This document shows positions 9,201 to 18,264 of a stretch of DNA of 64,000 nt, piece after piece. Both the position numbers and the translations under genes were made by a program. Within the stretch, counting starts at the first letter, position 1. Each line of letters starts with the position of its first letter. Origin of the DNA: Ralstonia sp. A12 (GTDB lineage: Bacteria > Pseudomonadota > Gammaproteobacteria > Burkholderiales > Burkholderiaceae). The DNA lies in contig NZ_JSZO01000033.1 of assembly GCF_000801955.1 (NCBI RefSeq), positions 1 through 64,000 of the forward strand. The letters run 5' to 3'. Under the pieces are notes generated by a model. The model did no database searches. It had not been told where the DNA came from and saw nothing but the letters and a program-made list of their open reading frames with translations.

Positions 9201-12057
9201 CGTGCCGCTGCAAAGCGCACTGGCTGCTCGCCGCGCGCAGCGCGCTGCCGTGGCGGAAGTCCAGGGCGAGAACGTGGTGCGTATCGTCAACGCGCACGAG
9301 CACAACCTGAAGGCAATGAACGTCGATATTCCGCACGGCAAGTTCAATGTCGTGACGGGGGTATCGGGCTCGGGCAAATCAACGCTGGCGTTCGACATCC
9401 TGTTCCACGAGGGGCAGCGGCGCTATCTTGAGTCGCTCAATGCCTACGCGCGTTCAATCGTGCAGCCGGCGGGCCGGCCCGAGGTGGATGCGGTCTACGG
9501 TATTCCGCCCACGGTCGCCATCGAGCAGCGCCTGTCGCGCGGCGGCCGCAAAAGCACGGTAGCGACGACCTCCGAGGTCTGGCACTTCCTGCGTCTGCTG
9601 TATGTGAAGCTGGGCGTGCAGCATTGCATCCACGACGGCACGCCGGTGTCGGCGCAGAGCCCCGAGGCCATCTTTGCCCAACTCATGCGCGACCACCGTG
9701 GCGAGCACATCGGCCTGCTCGCCCCGCTGGTGGTGAACCGCAAGGGCGTGTACACCGACCTCGCCAAATGGGCCAAGGCGCGCGGCTATACGCACCTGCG
9801 TGTCGATGGCGAGTTCCTGACCGTTGACCCGTGGCCCCGTCTGGACCGCTTCCGCGAGCACACGCTGGAACTGCCGGTGGGCGATATCGTTGTCTCCCCG
9901 GAAAACGAAGCCGCACTGCGCACGTTGATGGAGCAGGCGCTGGAATACGGCAAGGGCATCATGCACGTGCTCGCCCCGTTGGACGGCCTGCAGAACGCCA
10001 TGCATAGCGGCGGCACCGCGCACGTCGGCAACGTGAAAGTGTTCTCGACCAAGCGCGCGTGCTCGACCTGCGGCACTAGTTACCCCGAGCTGGACCCGCG
10101 CATGTTCTCGTACAACAGCAAGCATGGCTGGTGCCCGAGCTGCGTCGGTACGGGCCTGGCGCTCACGCGCGAGCAGCGCGCCGCGTTTGACGACACCGTG
10201 CTCGGCGGCGATGATCGTGGCCGTGAGCAGACACTGCCCTCGGAAGAAGTCGATCCGGACGGCATGACCGACTTGCCCTGCCCCGATTGCCACGGCACGC
10301 GCCTGAACCCGACGGCGCGCGCGGTGACCTTTGCCACCAAACCCATCGTCGACATTGCGCAGTGGACCGTCAGCCAGACCCGCCGCTGGGTGGAAGGCCT
10401 GGACCTGACTGGCCGCGATGCCGACATCGCGCGCGATGTGGTGGCCGAGATCCACAGCCGACTGTCGTTCCTGGAAGAAGTCGGCCTGGGCTACCTGAGC
10501 CTGGATCGCGCCGCACCCAGCCTGTCGGGCGGCGAGGCGCAGCGCATTCGCCTGGCCGCGCAGCTCGGCAGCAACCTGCAGGGCGTGTGCTACGTGCTGG
10601 ACGAGCCGACCATCGGCCTGCATCCGCGCGACAACCAGATCCTGCTGGATGCCCTGCGCAAGCTGGGCGACAAGGGCAACACGCTAGTGGTGGTCGAGCA
10701 CGATGAAGACACCATCCGCCGTGCCGACCACATCATTGACATCGGCCCCGGCGCCGGTAAACGCGGCGGCACCCTTGTCGCGCAAGGCGGCGTGCAGGAC
10801 TTGGCCGCGCAGCCGGATTCGCTCACTGGGCGTTTCCTGTCGCAGCCGATCGAGCACCCGCTGCAGCCACGCCGCGAGGTCGTTGCACCGCGCGCAGGCG
10901 CGCAGCCCGTGCCCGAGCAGTGGCTGACGGTGCATGGCGCCAAGCTGCACAACCTGCGCAACGTTACGGCCACGATGCCGTTGTCGCGTCTGGTGGCGAT
11001 TACGGGCGTGTCCGGCTCCGGCAAATCCACGCTGGCGCGCGACGTGCTCATGACCAACCTGTTGGATGCGGTGGGTCGCTCGGTCTTGTCGTCGCCGGCC
11101 ACGCGCCGTGCACGCAAGGCTGCGCAGGCTGAGGTGCCTGATGCGAAGATGCCTCGCAAGCTCGACGTCAAACACGACTGGCACGGTTGTGACGGCGTGA
11201 CCGGCTGGGAAGCCATCGACCGCGTGCTGGAAGTCGACCAGACCCCGATCGGCAAGACGCCGCGCTCGTGTCCAGCCACGTACATCGGCGTGTGGGACAC
11301 CATCCGCAAACTCTTTGCCGACACGCTGGAAGCGCGCGCACGCGGCTACACCGCCTCGCGTTTCTCGTTCAACACTGGCGACGGCCGCTGCCCGGCCTGC
11401 GAGGGCCAGGGCGTGCGCACCATCGCCATGAGCTTCCTGCCCGATGTGAAGGTCGCATGCGACGTGTGCCATGGCCAGCGCTTCAACCCCGAGACGCTGG
11501 CCGTCACCTGGCGCGGCAAGAACATCGGTGAAGTGCTGACCATGGAGATCGACGAAGCAGTCGAGTTCTTCGGCGCGATGAACAGCATCGCGCACCCGCT
11601 GCAGTTGATGAAGGACGTGGGCCTGGGTTACCTGACGCTGGGCCAGCCTTCGCCCACGCTGTCTGGCGGCGAGGCGCAGCGCATCAAGCTTGTCACCGAG
11701 TTGTCGAAGGTGCGCGATGACGTGACCCGCCGTGGCCAGAAGGCACCGCACACGCTGTACGTGCTGGATGAGCCGACCGTCGGTCTGCACATGGCCGACG
11801 TGGCCAAGCTGATCCGCGTGCTGCATCGCCTGGCGGATGGCGGCCACAGCGTGATCGTGATCGAGCACGACCTTGACGTGATTGCCGAGGCGGACTGGAT
11901 TCTCGATCTGGGCCCCGAGGGTGGCGATGAGGGCGGCACCATCGTGGCAGCATGCGGACCGGAGGCGCTGGCGCGGGTCAGGACCAGCCATACCGGGGCG
12001 GCGCTGGTGCCGGTGCTGGCACGCGGGAAGCAGGAGGAGAAGCGGCGCACCGGCTGA
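6229..12057 (+). CDS. uvrA: Double-length UvrA (excinuclease ABC subunit A), two fused copies
   Basis: UvrA is the ATP-driven damage sensor of nucleotide excision repair; normally about 940 residues acting as a dimer. This protein is 1942 aa with four Walker A motifs, at about residues 33-40, 659-666, 1044-1051 and 1593-1600, and four ABC signatures of the LSGGE(V/A)QR type, each followed by a DEP(S/T)xGLH Walker B. So it is two complete UvrA units (about 1-1010 and 1011-1942) in one chain, a covalent dimer. Cysteine pairs of the zinc modules are present in both halves (for example CDACRG with CETCGG; CPTCGG with CPDCDG; CPACEG with CDVCHG). The ATG at 6229 is preferred to a GTG at 6160. The halves differ clearly, so the duplication is old. 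The organism presumably also has a normal uvrA; this copy may have a specialised role. Confidence 0.93.
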   Translation: MSSGVIRLRGARQHNLKNLDLDLRTGEMTVVTGPSGSGKSSLVFDTLYAEGQRRYVETFSAYARQFLDRMDRPQVDHVEGVPPAIAIDQTNPVRSSRSTVGTMTELNDHLKLLFARAAQLFDRDTALPVRHDTPETIYNELLARTREADPRLVVTFPVELPANTSADEVAQWLSVSGYTRVQAERVSGERKLLDVVADRFRLQGTERVRALEAIESSLKRGGGRVNVYVLPADEAAEPEIWRFSTGLHCPESDLRYADPQPALFSFNSAYGACDACRGFGRVIGVDLGLVIPDERKTLREGAIKPMQTPAWKECQDDLMRYSAAADIPRDTPWAELTEAQRHWVINGDPTFKRGGWNKQWYGVRRFFDYLESKAYKMHIRVLLSKYRSYTTCETCGGARLKTESMQWRLGSKENADAVLAPEHRFMPRGVKWSRAQLEALPGLTVHDVMLLPIARIRRFFDELTLPSTLLDDALKLLLDEVRTRLAYLCDVGIGYLTLDRQSRTLSGGEVQRINLTTALGTSLVNTLFVLDEPSIGLHPRDLDRIVEAMQRLRDAGNTLVVVEHDPSVMLAADRLIDMGPGPGERGGTIVFDGTPAAIRKADTLTGAYLSGQRRVANATDWQARPINGAPRLVLEGASQHNLQDVTIEVPLQRLVCVTGVSGSGKSTLIQDVLHPALARHFGKATESPGAFRALRGADQISDVVFVDQSPIGKTARSNPASYVGAFDEIRKLFAKVPMALQRGYTAGTFSFNSGDGRCPTCGGSGFEHVEMQFLSDIYLRCPDCDGTRYRAEILEVKLERGAHKLSVADVLELTVSEAASVFADDADVLRVLQPIVDVGLEYVKLGQPVPTLSGGEAQRLKLAGFLAEAAQAAQAAARKRVKQDVPANAGRLFMFDEPTTGLHFDDIAKLMRAFGKLLDAGHSLIVIEHNLDVIRAADWIIDLGPEGGDAGGLLVCAGTTEQVKACAASHTGAALKQYEASIGQPQAADEGVPLQSALAARRAQRAAVAEVQGENVVRIVNAHEHNLKAMNVDIPHGKFNVVTGVSGSGKSTLAFDILFHEGQRRYLESLNAYARSIVQPAGRPEVDAVYGIPPTVAIEQRLSRGGRKSTVATTSEVWHFLRLLYVKLGVQHCIHDGTPVSAQSPEAIFAQLMRDHRGEHIGLLAPLVVNRKGVYTDLAKWAKARGYTHLRVDGEFLTVDPWPRLDRFREHTLELPVGDIVVSPENEAALRTLMEQALEYGKGIMHVLAPLDGLQNAMHSGGTAHVGNVKVFSTKRACSTCGTSYPELDPRMFSYNSKHGWCPSCVGTGLALTREQRAAFDDTVLGGDDRGREQTLPSEEVDPDGMTDLPCPDCHGTRLNPTARAVTFATKPIVDIAQWTVSQTRRWVEGLDLTGRDADIARDVVAEIHSRLSFLEEVGLGYLSLDRAAPSLSGGEAQRIRLAAQLGSNLQGVCYVLDEPTIGLHPRDNQILLDALRKLGDKGNTLVVVEHDEDTIRRADHIIDIGPGAGKRGGTLVAQGGVQDLAAQPDSLTGRFLSQPIEHPLQPRREVVAPRAGAQPVPEQWLTVHGAKLHNLRNVTATMPLSRLVAITGVSGSGKSTLARDVLMTNLLDAVGRSVLSSPATRRARKAAQAEVPDAKMPRKLDVKHDWHGCDGVTGWEAIDRVLEVDQTPIGKTPRSCPATYIGVWDTIRKLFADTLEARARGYTASRFSFNTGDGRCPACEGQGVRTIAMSFLPDVKVACDVCHGQRFNPETLAVTWRGKNIGEVLTMEIDEAVEFFGAMNSIAHPLQLMKDVGLGYLTLGQPSPTLSGGEAQRIKLVTELSKVRDDVTRRGQKAPHTLYVLDEPTVGLHMADVAKLIRVLHRLADGGHSVIVIEHDLDVIAEADWILDLGPEGGDEGGTIVAACGPEALARVRTSHTGAALVPVLARGKQEEKRRTG

Positions 12058-12195
12058 ATCGAAAGCGTCACAGCAACCGATCGGGGGCGCGCCTTCCCGC
12101 ACTTTTAAGCGGCGGGCGCCACCCGTTCGGCGCATTGCTTTCAGCACCTGAACGACTAGTGTTGGACTATGGCATGGCAAGCAAAGGAGGCCGCC

Positions 12196-13671
12196 ATGAG
12201 CATGGTCCAAGTGGAACCCGGCAGCTATCGCTTCACCCCATTGAAGAACGCGGGCGAGGTCATCGACCTCATCAGGCAGCGCGCCATCCAGGTGGTTGAC
12301 CTCCGCTTCACCGATCTGCCCGGCCAGTGGCAACACTTCTCGATCACGCTTCCGGAAGTCAATGACGATCTGTTCGAGGCCGGCATCGGCTTTGATGGCT
12401 CGTCGATCCGCGGCTTTCAGGAGATCCACGAATCCGACATGCTGGTGCGGCCCGACCCGACCACCGCATTTGTCGACCCGTTCTGCGCCGCGCCCACGCT
12501 GGCGTTGATCTGCGACGTTCTGGACCCCGTGCGCAAGGCGCTGTACTCACGCGACCCGCGCTACGTTGCAAAGAAGGCAGAGATGTACCTGCGGCAGACC
12601 GGCCTTGCCACCACCTGCTACTTCGGCCCCGAGCTGGAGTTCTTCATCTTCGATTCCATCCGCTTCGGGCAAGACCAGCATTCCGGTTACTACCACGTGG
12701 AATCCGCCGAGGGCGAGTGGACATCGGGCCGCGATGAAGGCGCCTACGGCGGCGGCAACCTTGGCTACAAGCAGCTCTACAAGGGCGGCTACTTCCCTGT
12801 ACCGCCGCACGACACGCTGCAGGACATCCGTTCCGAGATCGTCCTGGCGCTGATGCAGGCAGGCGTGCGCGTCGAGGTGCATCACCACGAGGTGGCGACA
12901 GCCGGCCAGTGCGAGATCGACATGCGCTTCGCCTCGCTCACGCGCATGGCCGACAACGTCATGATCTACAAGACCATCTGCAAGAACGTGGCGCGCAAGC
13001 ACGGCAAGGTGGCGACGTTCATGCCCAAGCCGCTGTTTGCCGACAACGCCAGCGGCATGCACTGCCACCAGAGCCTGTGGAAGGACGACGAGAACCTGTT
13101 TTACGACGCGAGCGGCTGGGCACTCACGTCGCAGATGTGCCGCTGGTATATCGGTGGGCTACTGCGGCACGCACCGGCGTTGATGGCGTTCTGCGCGCCG
13201 AGCACGAATTCCTACAAGCGACTGGTGCCGGGCTACGAAGCGCCAGTCAATCTGGCGATGTCGCAGCGCAACCGCTCGGCGGCGGCGCGGATTCCGATGG
13301 TTTCCGATTCACCCGCCGCGCGGCGCGTGGAGTTCCGCTGCCCTGACCCATCGGCCAACGCGTACCTCGCTTTCTCCGCAATGCTGCTGGCAGGCCTGGA
13401 CGGCATCGAAAACAAGATGGACCCCGGTGAGCCGCTCGACAAGAACATCTACGATCTTCCGCCGGAAGAGGCGGCCAACATCCGTCAGGTGCCCGGTTCA
13501 CTCGAAGAATCCCTCGCTGCGCTGGAAGCCGATTCAGCCTTCCTGCGCAAGGGCGATGTCTTTACGGAAGATGTGATCCGCACCTGGATCGACTACAAGC
13601 GCACGCACGAGATCGCGCCATTGAAATTGCGGCCCCATCCTTGGGAGTTCCATCTGTACTTCGATATTTGA
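12196..13671 (+). CDS. glnA: Glutamine synthetase, type I
   Basis: Forms glutamine from glutamate, ammonia and ATP; a cytosolic dodecamer in this family. The 491-residue protein has the GFDGSSIRGF loop (about 56-65), the metal-binding GPELEFF (about 146-152), the MHCHQSLW segment, and NRSAAARIP with the downstream EFRCPDPSANAYL. The adenylylation loop KNIYDLPPEE is present with its Tyr at residue 419, so control by GlnE-type adenylylation is possible. It is somewhat longer than the usual 468-471 residues. Start chosen at 12196: AAAGGAGG lies five bases before it; an ATG at 12169 is less well placed. No ntrBC or glnK is adjacent, so it may be a second, accessory glutamine synthetase. Confidence 0.92.
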   Translation: MSMVQVEPGSYRFTPLKNAGEVIDLIRQRAIQVVDLRFTDLPGQWQHFSITLPEVNDDLFEAGIGFDGSSIRGFQEIHESDMLVRPDPTTAFVDPFCAAPTLALICDVLDPVRKALYSRDPRYVAKKAEMYLRQTGLATTCYFGPELEFFIFDSIRFGQDQHSGYYHVESAEGEWTSGRDEGAYGGGNLGYKQLYKGGYFPVPPHDTLQDIRSEIVLALMQAGVRVEVHHHEVATAGQCEIDMRFASLTRMADNVMIYKTICKNVARKHGKVATFMPKPLFADNASGMHCHQSLWKDDENLFYDASGWALTSQMCRWYIGGLLRHAPALMAFCAPSTNSYKRLVPGYEAPVNLAMSQRNRSAAARIPMVSDSPAARRVEFRCPDPSANAYLAFSAMLLAGLDGIENKMDPGEPLDKNIYDLPPEEAANIRQVPGSLEESLAALEADSAFLRKGDVFTEDVIRTWIDYKRTHEIAPLKLRPHPWEFHLYFDI

Positions 13672-13698
13672 CGCGCCCATGCAAACCGGACGGGCGCG
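13672..13698. terminator. Hairpin between convergent glnA-like and mdtP genes
   Basis: Seven-bp GC stem (13672-13678 with 13692-13698) filling the 28-base gap between the two convergent stop codons. No T-run; probably a shared end point for both transcripts. Confidence 0.45.
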
Positions 13699-13699
13699 C

Positions 13700-15256
13700 T
13701 TACCAGCCGGGCTGGGTTGATGCGGCGCCAATCGATCCTGTGGCCAGCGCCAGCGTGGCGGCAGCCGTACGCGCGCCGCTGTAGGTATCGACGTAGGCGT
13801 TCTTGGCCAGCAGCAGCTGGTTCTGCGCCATCAACACATCGGTAATCGATCCGACGCCGTGGCGATACGCCGCCAGCGCCGCGTCGTACGTCGTCTGGGC
13901 GGCAGCCACCAGCGCCTGCGCCGCCTCATGCGAAGTCAGGCTCGTCTGCAGCGTGTTCTGCCCCGCCACGATCTGGCGCACCGCCTCCTGCGTGGTGCGT
14001 ACGCGTTTGGCCGCAGCGCTTTCAGCATCGTTGCGCGCCTGTGCCAGCACGGCGGAACGCAAACCGCCGTCATACAGCGGAATGGTCACGCCCACAAAGG
14101 CGCCTACACCATAGTGGGTGCCATTGAGGTTCACCGTCGGTGCCTGCTGGCCGACGGGCGGGATGGCCGTGACGGCCGCTCGCCCCGAGTTGTACGACGT
14201 GGAGGCCGAGACAAACACTTTCGGCATGAATTCCGCTTCCGCGGCCTGGATCTTCGACTGGCTGGCCTTTTCGGCGGCATAGGCGCTCAGCACATCGGGT
14301 CGCCGGGCGATGGCATCGGCGACGATCTGGTCGACCGGGGTGCGCAATGCCGGATTCAGCGTGCGGATGGGCAGGTCGGCAATCTTCGGCTTCGACAACG
14401 GCGAGATGCCCACCGCAGAGAGCAGCGACAGATACCGGTCACTCTCCGCGCCCTGGGCCTGGACTTGCGCCAGGTTGGCCTGCGCACGGTTTTGCGTGGC
14501 CTGTGCGACTTCGACCACCGTACCGATACCCTGCTTGAAGCGCGCCTTGGCGGCCGCCAGGATCGCCTCGGCATTGTTCAGACCTTGCGCCGCAGTCACG
14601 GTCCGGGCGCGTGCCGCCTCATACGCGTAGAACGCGACGGTCACGTCATAGATCACCTGTTGGTGCACCGCCGTGAAACCGATGTTGGCGGCAACCGACA
14701 ACTGCTCGGCGGCATCCACGCGCGCCGCGCGGCCACCAAAGTCGAACAGCAACCATTGCAATGACAGCACCGACACGGTTCCGTGCACCGTGGTATCCGT
14801 GCCGGCCGTACCGAGCGGCGTCGACGACGAACCGTGCCCCGTCTGGTACCCAGCCATGGCTGTGGCAGAGAGATACGGCAGATAGGCGCTCTTTGCGATC
14901 CCTGCCATGAGCGCGGCATTGCGCGCATCGTTCCAGGCGACTCGCGTGAGTGGGTTGTTCGATTCGGCAACGTCGATCAGCTCGGGCAGCGCGTAGGCGT
15001 GTGCGGCGTCGAATGCGGCAGCGGGCGGGATCGTCGCCGCAGCGGTGTTGGCCGGCAACGTGTAGCTGGCATTTGCACCGTTGGAAGACGTCGGCTGTGA
15101 TGGCGCGCCCGGGATGATCTCGCCTGTATCCGTCGTGCGCGGCTGCCACGGGCGGTCAGCACGCTCCGGTGCCATGTCCAGCGCAGACGTCGCACACCCG
15201 GCCGTGACGGTGACAGCCAGGCTGAGGAAAACGGCCAACAGATCAGGCTGGCGCAT
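13700..15256 (-). CDS. mdtP: Outer-membrane efflux lipoprotein, TolC/MdtP family
   Basis: Outer-membrane channel of a tripartite exporter. The 518-aa protein starts with a lipoprotein signal (AVTVTAGC, acyl Cys at 21), followed by a low-complexity linker (about 22-85), then two OEP repeats with long helices rich in Ala and Gln, such as EVAQATQNRAQANLAQ and QEAVRQIVAGQNTL. The strand segments include the GVGAFVGVTIPLYDGG motif near residue 385, typical of the family. The start codon overlaps the end of the mdtO-like gene by 14 bases, so the two are translated together. The substrate is unknown; E. coli MdtNOP has been linked to export of sulfa drugs and similar compounds. Confidence 0.9.
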   Translation of the reverse strand: MRQPDLLAVFLSLAVTVTAGCATSALDMAPERADRPWQPRTTDTGEIIPGAPSQPTSSNGANASYTLPANTAAATIPPAAAFDAAHAYALPELIDVAESNNPLTRVAWNDARNAALMAGIAKSAYLPYLSATAMAGYQTGHGSSSTPLGTAGTDTTVHGTVSVLSLQWLLFDFGGRAARVDAAEQLSVAANIGFTAVHQQVIYDVTVAFYAYEAARARTVTAAQGLNNAEAILAAAKARFKQGIGTVVEVAQATQNRAQANLAQVQAQGAESDRYLSLLSAVGISPLSKPKIADLPIRTLNPALRTPVDQIVADAIARRPDVLSAYAAEKASQSKIQAAEAEFMPKVFVSASTSYNSGRAAVTAIPPVGQQAPTVNLNGTHYGVGAFVGVTIPLYDGGLRSAVLAQARNDAESAAAKRVRTTQEAVRQIVAGQNTLQTSLTSHEAAQALVAAAQTTYDAALAAYRHGVGSITDVLMAQNQLLLAKNAYVDTYSGARTAAATLALATGSIGAASTQPGW

Positions 15257-17234
15257 GCGTCAGCGACTCCTTGGATACAGCATCGGGGACTTCTCGTGCA
15301 ATGCGGGCAAGGCGCTCATCAACCAGCGCCAACAGCGCATCGCGCATGGTATCGGGGGTGGCGATGGACCCGCTGTCGGTCGCCAGCCCGCTCACGCCGG
15401 CACGCTCGGCCGCGCTACGCAATCGCGTCTGCACGGCCGCATCACCGGGTGCACGCTCGGCGATCAGGAACAACGGACCTTCGAGCGCTTCAAGCTCGGT
15501 CAGTGCGCGGCGGCGCTGCGCGATCCATTCCGGCACGGGGCGTACCCAGGCGGGTTCGTACCGGAGCAGCGCAACGTTCGCTTCCAGCGCGCCTTGCTGC
15601 GCCATCGCCTGAGCAGCCAATGTTCGCCTTTGGCCTGTGCGCACTGCTCGCGTGACCGCCTCCCACTGGCGCAGCAATGCGGCCAACGCCACATCTGCCT
15701 GCCCCGCAATGCTCACCGGCCAGACCCGCGTGAACATCAGGTACACGACCACATTGCCCAACAGGATGCCGATGATGCGGTCCCGCGCGATGGTCAGGTC
15801 AAATGCCGGTGCAGCCCCTTGCAGCACGCACAGCAGAAACGCGAAGGCAATCTGGAACCCCGCATACGCAATACGCGGCGAGCCCTGCGCAACCCATGCC
15901 GACAGCCACATGCCGACAAACATCAGCGCCATCAGCTCGGTAATGGACGTCATGGCCGGCAGTACCCACACGAGCGTCGCAATACCCAACGCTGCCCCCA
16001 CCAGACAGCCGGCGATACGCAGCGTCAGCTTTTCGACCGTCTCCGCCGCGCTGCTCAACGACACCACGTAGCACGTGATGAAGCAGGTGTGGATGCCTGA
16101 CCAGTCGAGCTGCATGTACAGCAGGTAGCAGAACATCGCCGCGGCGGTGGTCTTCAGGGCGTAGCGCAGGTGGGCGGGGTTGGTGCGGGCGTCCGGCAAG
16201 AAGAAACCGCCGCGCGCTTTGGGCGGTGGCGCCTCGGCTTGCGCCGGCTTGCCTTCCACGACTGCAAAGTGAGCGATGGCGGATTGCAGCTCCGCTGCTA
16301 CAGCGTTTGCCAGCGGCGGCAATGTAACGCCCGCGGGCAGCGTCAGTTCAATGTCGACTGGATAACCGCCCTGCTCGAGCATGCCTGCCATGGCTTGCAG
16401 CGCCTCGATGACAGGGGTGGCGACGGATACGGGCAGGCGCGCCTTCGGTTCGCTGGCAGCCAGGTCAACCGCCATCAGGATGGCCGTGGTGGACGCCACC
16501 GCCTGCTGCAGCGCCGCCAGATCGGCCGACGAGGTCGAACCCTCTACCTTCGACAGCCGCAGCCACGTGGCAATCTGCTGGCTGCCTTCGCGCAGGCATG
16601 CGGTGAGCGCGGTGCGGTTGGCACCCGCCTGGCCCAGGTGTTGTGCCGCCAGCCGCAAGCGCCGCGCTAACGCCTGACACGCCAGCTTGCGCGGGGATGG
16701 CCCCATCACGAGATTCACTACGATGACCACCCCCACCGGAATCGCCACCATCAGCCACGCATAGAGCAGCGCCCGCGTCGCCAGCTCACCCACCGGGGCA
16801 ATCCCGAGTTCGTCCAGCCCATACCCGACAATCATCGCCAGGATCGCCCCCACCGGGCGCAGCTTGCTGGCCGATGTCAAAAACAGCAGGCTCACCGACA
16901 GCACGACCATCCACACCACCCGCCATAGCGGGTCGTCCATGCAAAAGATGGCGATGACGATGATCAGCCCGAGCACCACCGTCACCAGCAGCAACATGGC
17001 GATCGACAGCACGATGCTGGTCACGCGATCGGGGCGGATCATGAAGAACACCACGTAGGCCGAGATGGCGGCCCAGGGTGTGGTGACGATGCTGGTGACA
17101 AGCGCGGTCAACGCGCAGATGACGGCGATGCGGGTGGTGATCTCCGCCCTGCCAGGCGTTGGCGCCAGTAGCCGGAACACCTCGCCGGGGCGAGGCCAGA
17201 TGCCCCGTGCGATGTCACCGGCAGGCGGCGCCAT
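15243..17234 (-). CDS. mdtO: FUSC-family inner-membrane exporter, MdtO/AaeB-like
   Basis: Inner-membrane pump of the exporter. Of 663 aa, hydrophobic bundles occur at about 35-180 and 370-510, separated by and followed with soluble helical regions, the usual FUSC (fusaric acid resistance) layout of two half-units. Recognisable stretches are YVVFFMIRPDRVTS near residue 53 and DWSGIHTCFITCYVVSL near 385. The ATG at 17234 is chosen over a TTG at 17249. It overlaps the upstream fusion-protein gene by 20 bases and the downstream mdtP by 14. Members of this family export aromatic carboxylates such as p-hydroxybenzoate or fusaric acid; the real substrate here is not evident. Confidence 0.88.
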   Translation of the reverse strand: MAPPAGDIARGIWPRPGEVFRLLAPTPGRAEITTRIAVICALTALVTSIVTTPWAAISAYVVFFMIRPDRVTSIVLSIAMLLLVTVVLGLIIVIAIFCMDDPLWRVVWMVVLSVSLLFLTSASKLRPVGAILAMIVGYGLDELGIAPVGELATRALLYAWLMVAIPVGVVIVVNLVMGPSPRKLACQALARRLRLAAQHLGQAGANRTALTACLREGSQQIATWLRLSKVEGSTSSADLAALQQAVASTTAILMAVDLAASEPKARLPVSVATPVIEALQAMAGMLEQGGYPVDIELTLPAGVTLPPLANAVAAELQSAIAHFAVVEGKPAQAEAPPPKARGGFFLPDARTNPAHLRYALKTTAAAMFCYLLYMQLDWSGIHTCFITCYVVSLSSAAETVEKLTLRIAGCLVGAALGIATLVWVLPAMTSITELMALMFVGMWLSAWVAQGSPRIAYAGFQIAFAFLLCVLQGAAPAFDLTIARDRIIGILLGNVVVYLMFTRVWPVSIAGQADVALAALLRQWEAVTRAVRTGQRRTLAAQAMAQQGALEANVALLRYEPAWVRPVPEWIAQRRRALTELEALEGPLFLIAERAPGDAAVQTRLRSAAERAGVSGLATDSGSIATPDTMRDALLALVDERLARIAREVPDAVSKESLTHAPA

Positions 17235-18264
17235 GCTTAATCTCGACAATCGCGCTGGCGCCGACCCGGACCAGCCTGTCAGCCGGTTCCTCCAGACGGA
17301 TGCGCACCGGGAAGCGCTGCGCCACCCGCACCCAGTTCACCGATGGCTGGACGATGGGCAACGTGCGCGGCAGGTTCACCCGGTCCGTATCGGCGATACC
17401 GGCGCCGATGCTGTCCACCTTGCCCTGGATGGGTTGGCTGCGGTCGATCATGGAGAACACCGTGGCGCAGTCGCCCACCTGGATGGCGGAGAGCGTCGTC
17501 TCCCGGAAGTTGGCCACGGCAAACCACTCGCCTGAGTGGATCAGCGTGAAGATCGACTGGTTGGGGGCGACGGTCTCGCCCGCCAGCACGGATAGGCCTG
17601 TGACCCAGCCATCGTGCGGCGCGCGTACCACGGTGTCGTCCAGCGCGTGCTTGGCGCGCGCCAGTGCGGCCTCGCGGGCGTGCAGCATGGCAATGGCATC
17701 GGCTTCGTCGCCAATGGTCTGCGCGCTGGCGCGCTTCTGTTCGTTGGCCTGCTGTAGTGAGATGGCGGCGTCGCGCTGTGCCACCTGCGCCTGATCCAGT
17801 TGCTGGGCAGGCACATACCCCTGGGCCGCCAGCGGGGCCAGCCGGTTGACGGTGCGGGAGGCCAGCGCGTAGTTGTGCTCGGCACGGCTGCTCTGGTCTG
17901 CGGCGATGCTGGCTTTGGAGCGCTCACCGATCAGCGACCGGCGCCGCGTGTCGAGTGAAGCCTGGGCCAGCTCCACATCGGCTTGTGCTTGCGCAACGGT
18001 CAGGCGATACGGTACGGGATCGATCTCGAACAGCAGGTCGCCCTTCTTGACGTGCTGGTTCTCGGACACAACCAGTTTGACGATGCGCCCGCCCACCGGC
18101 GTGGCAACGTGCACGACATCGGCATCGATGGTGGCATCGTCTGTGGAGGGATAGCGCGAGGTGTGGACGTAGGCATAAACCGCCACCGCCACACCGATGA
18201 GGATAATCGCCAGCGCGATCAGGTAGCCGCGCAGCACGGGCTTGTGCAGGCCGGCCATTTTCAT
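17215..18264 (-). CDS. mdtN: Membrane fusion protein, HlyD/EmrA/MdtN family
   Basis: Periplasmic adaptor between the FUSC pump and the outer-membrane channel. The 349-aa protein has one N-terminal membrane anchor (about 10-32), then the DDATIDADVVHVATPVGGRI segment, a lipoyl-type half (ENQHVKKGDLLFEIDP), a coiled-coil hairpin rich in Ala, Gln and Arg (about 90-190), and the second lipoyl half (VVRAPHDGWVTGLSVLAGE). The start ATG at 18264 is part of an ATGA overlap with the ytcA-like stop, which fixes it against a longer frame beginning at 18483. Confidence 0.9.
   Translation of the reverse strand: MKMAGLHKPVLRGYLIALAIILIGVAVAVYAYVHTSRYPSTDDATIDADVVHVATPVGGRIVKLVVSENQHVKKGDLLFEIDPVPYRLTVAQAQADVELAQASLDTRRRSLIGERSKASIAADQSSRAEHNYALASRTVNRLAPLAAQGYVPAQQLDQAQVAQRDAAISLQQANEQKRASAQTIGDEADAIAMLHAREAALARAKHALDDTVVRAPHDGWVTGLSVLAGETVAPNQSIFTLIHSGEWFAVANFRETTLSAIQVGDCATVFSMIDRSQPIQGKVDSIGAGIADTDRVNLPRTLPIVQPSVNWVRVAQRFPVRIRLEEPADRLVRVGASAIVEIKHGAACR

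Noticed and set aside
7021-12429. Long minus-strand frames of 538 and 581 codons opposite uvrA
   Set aside because: They mirror the third-position GC bias of the real gene, have no recognisable domains, and lie opposite an unmistakable UvrA.
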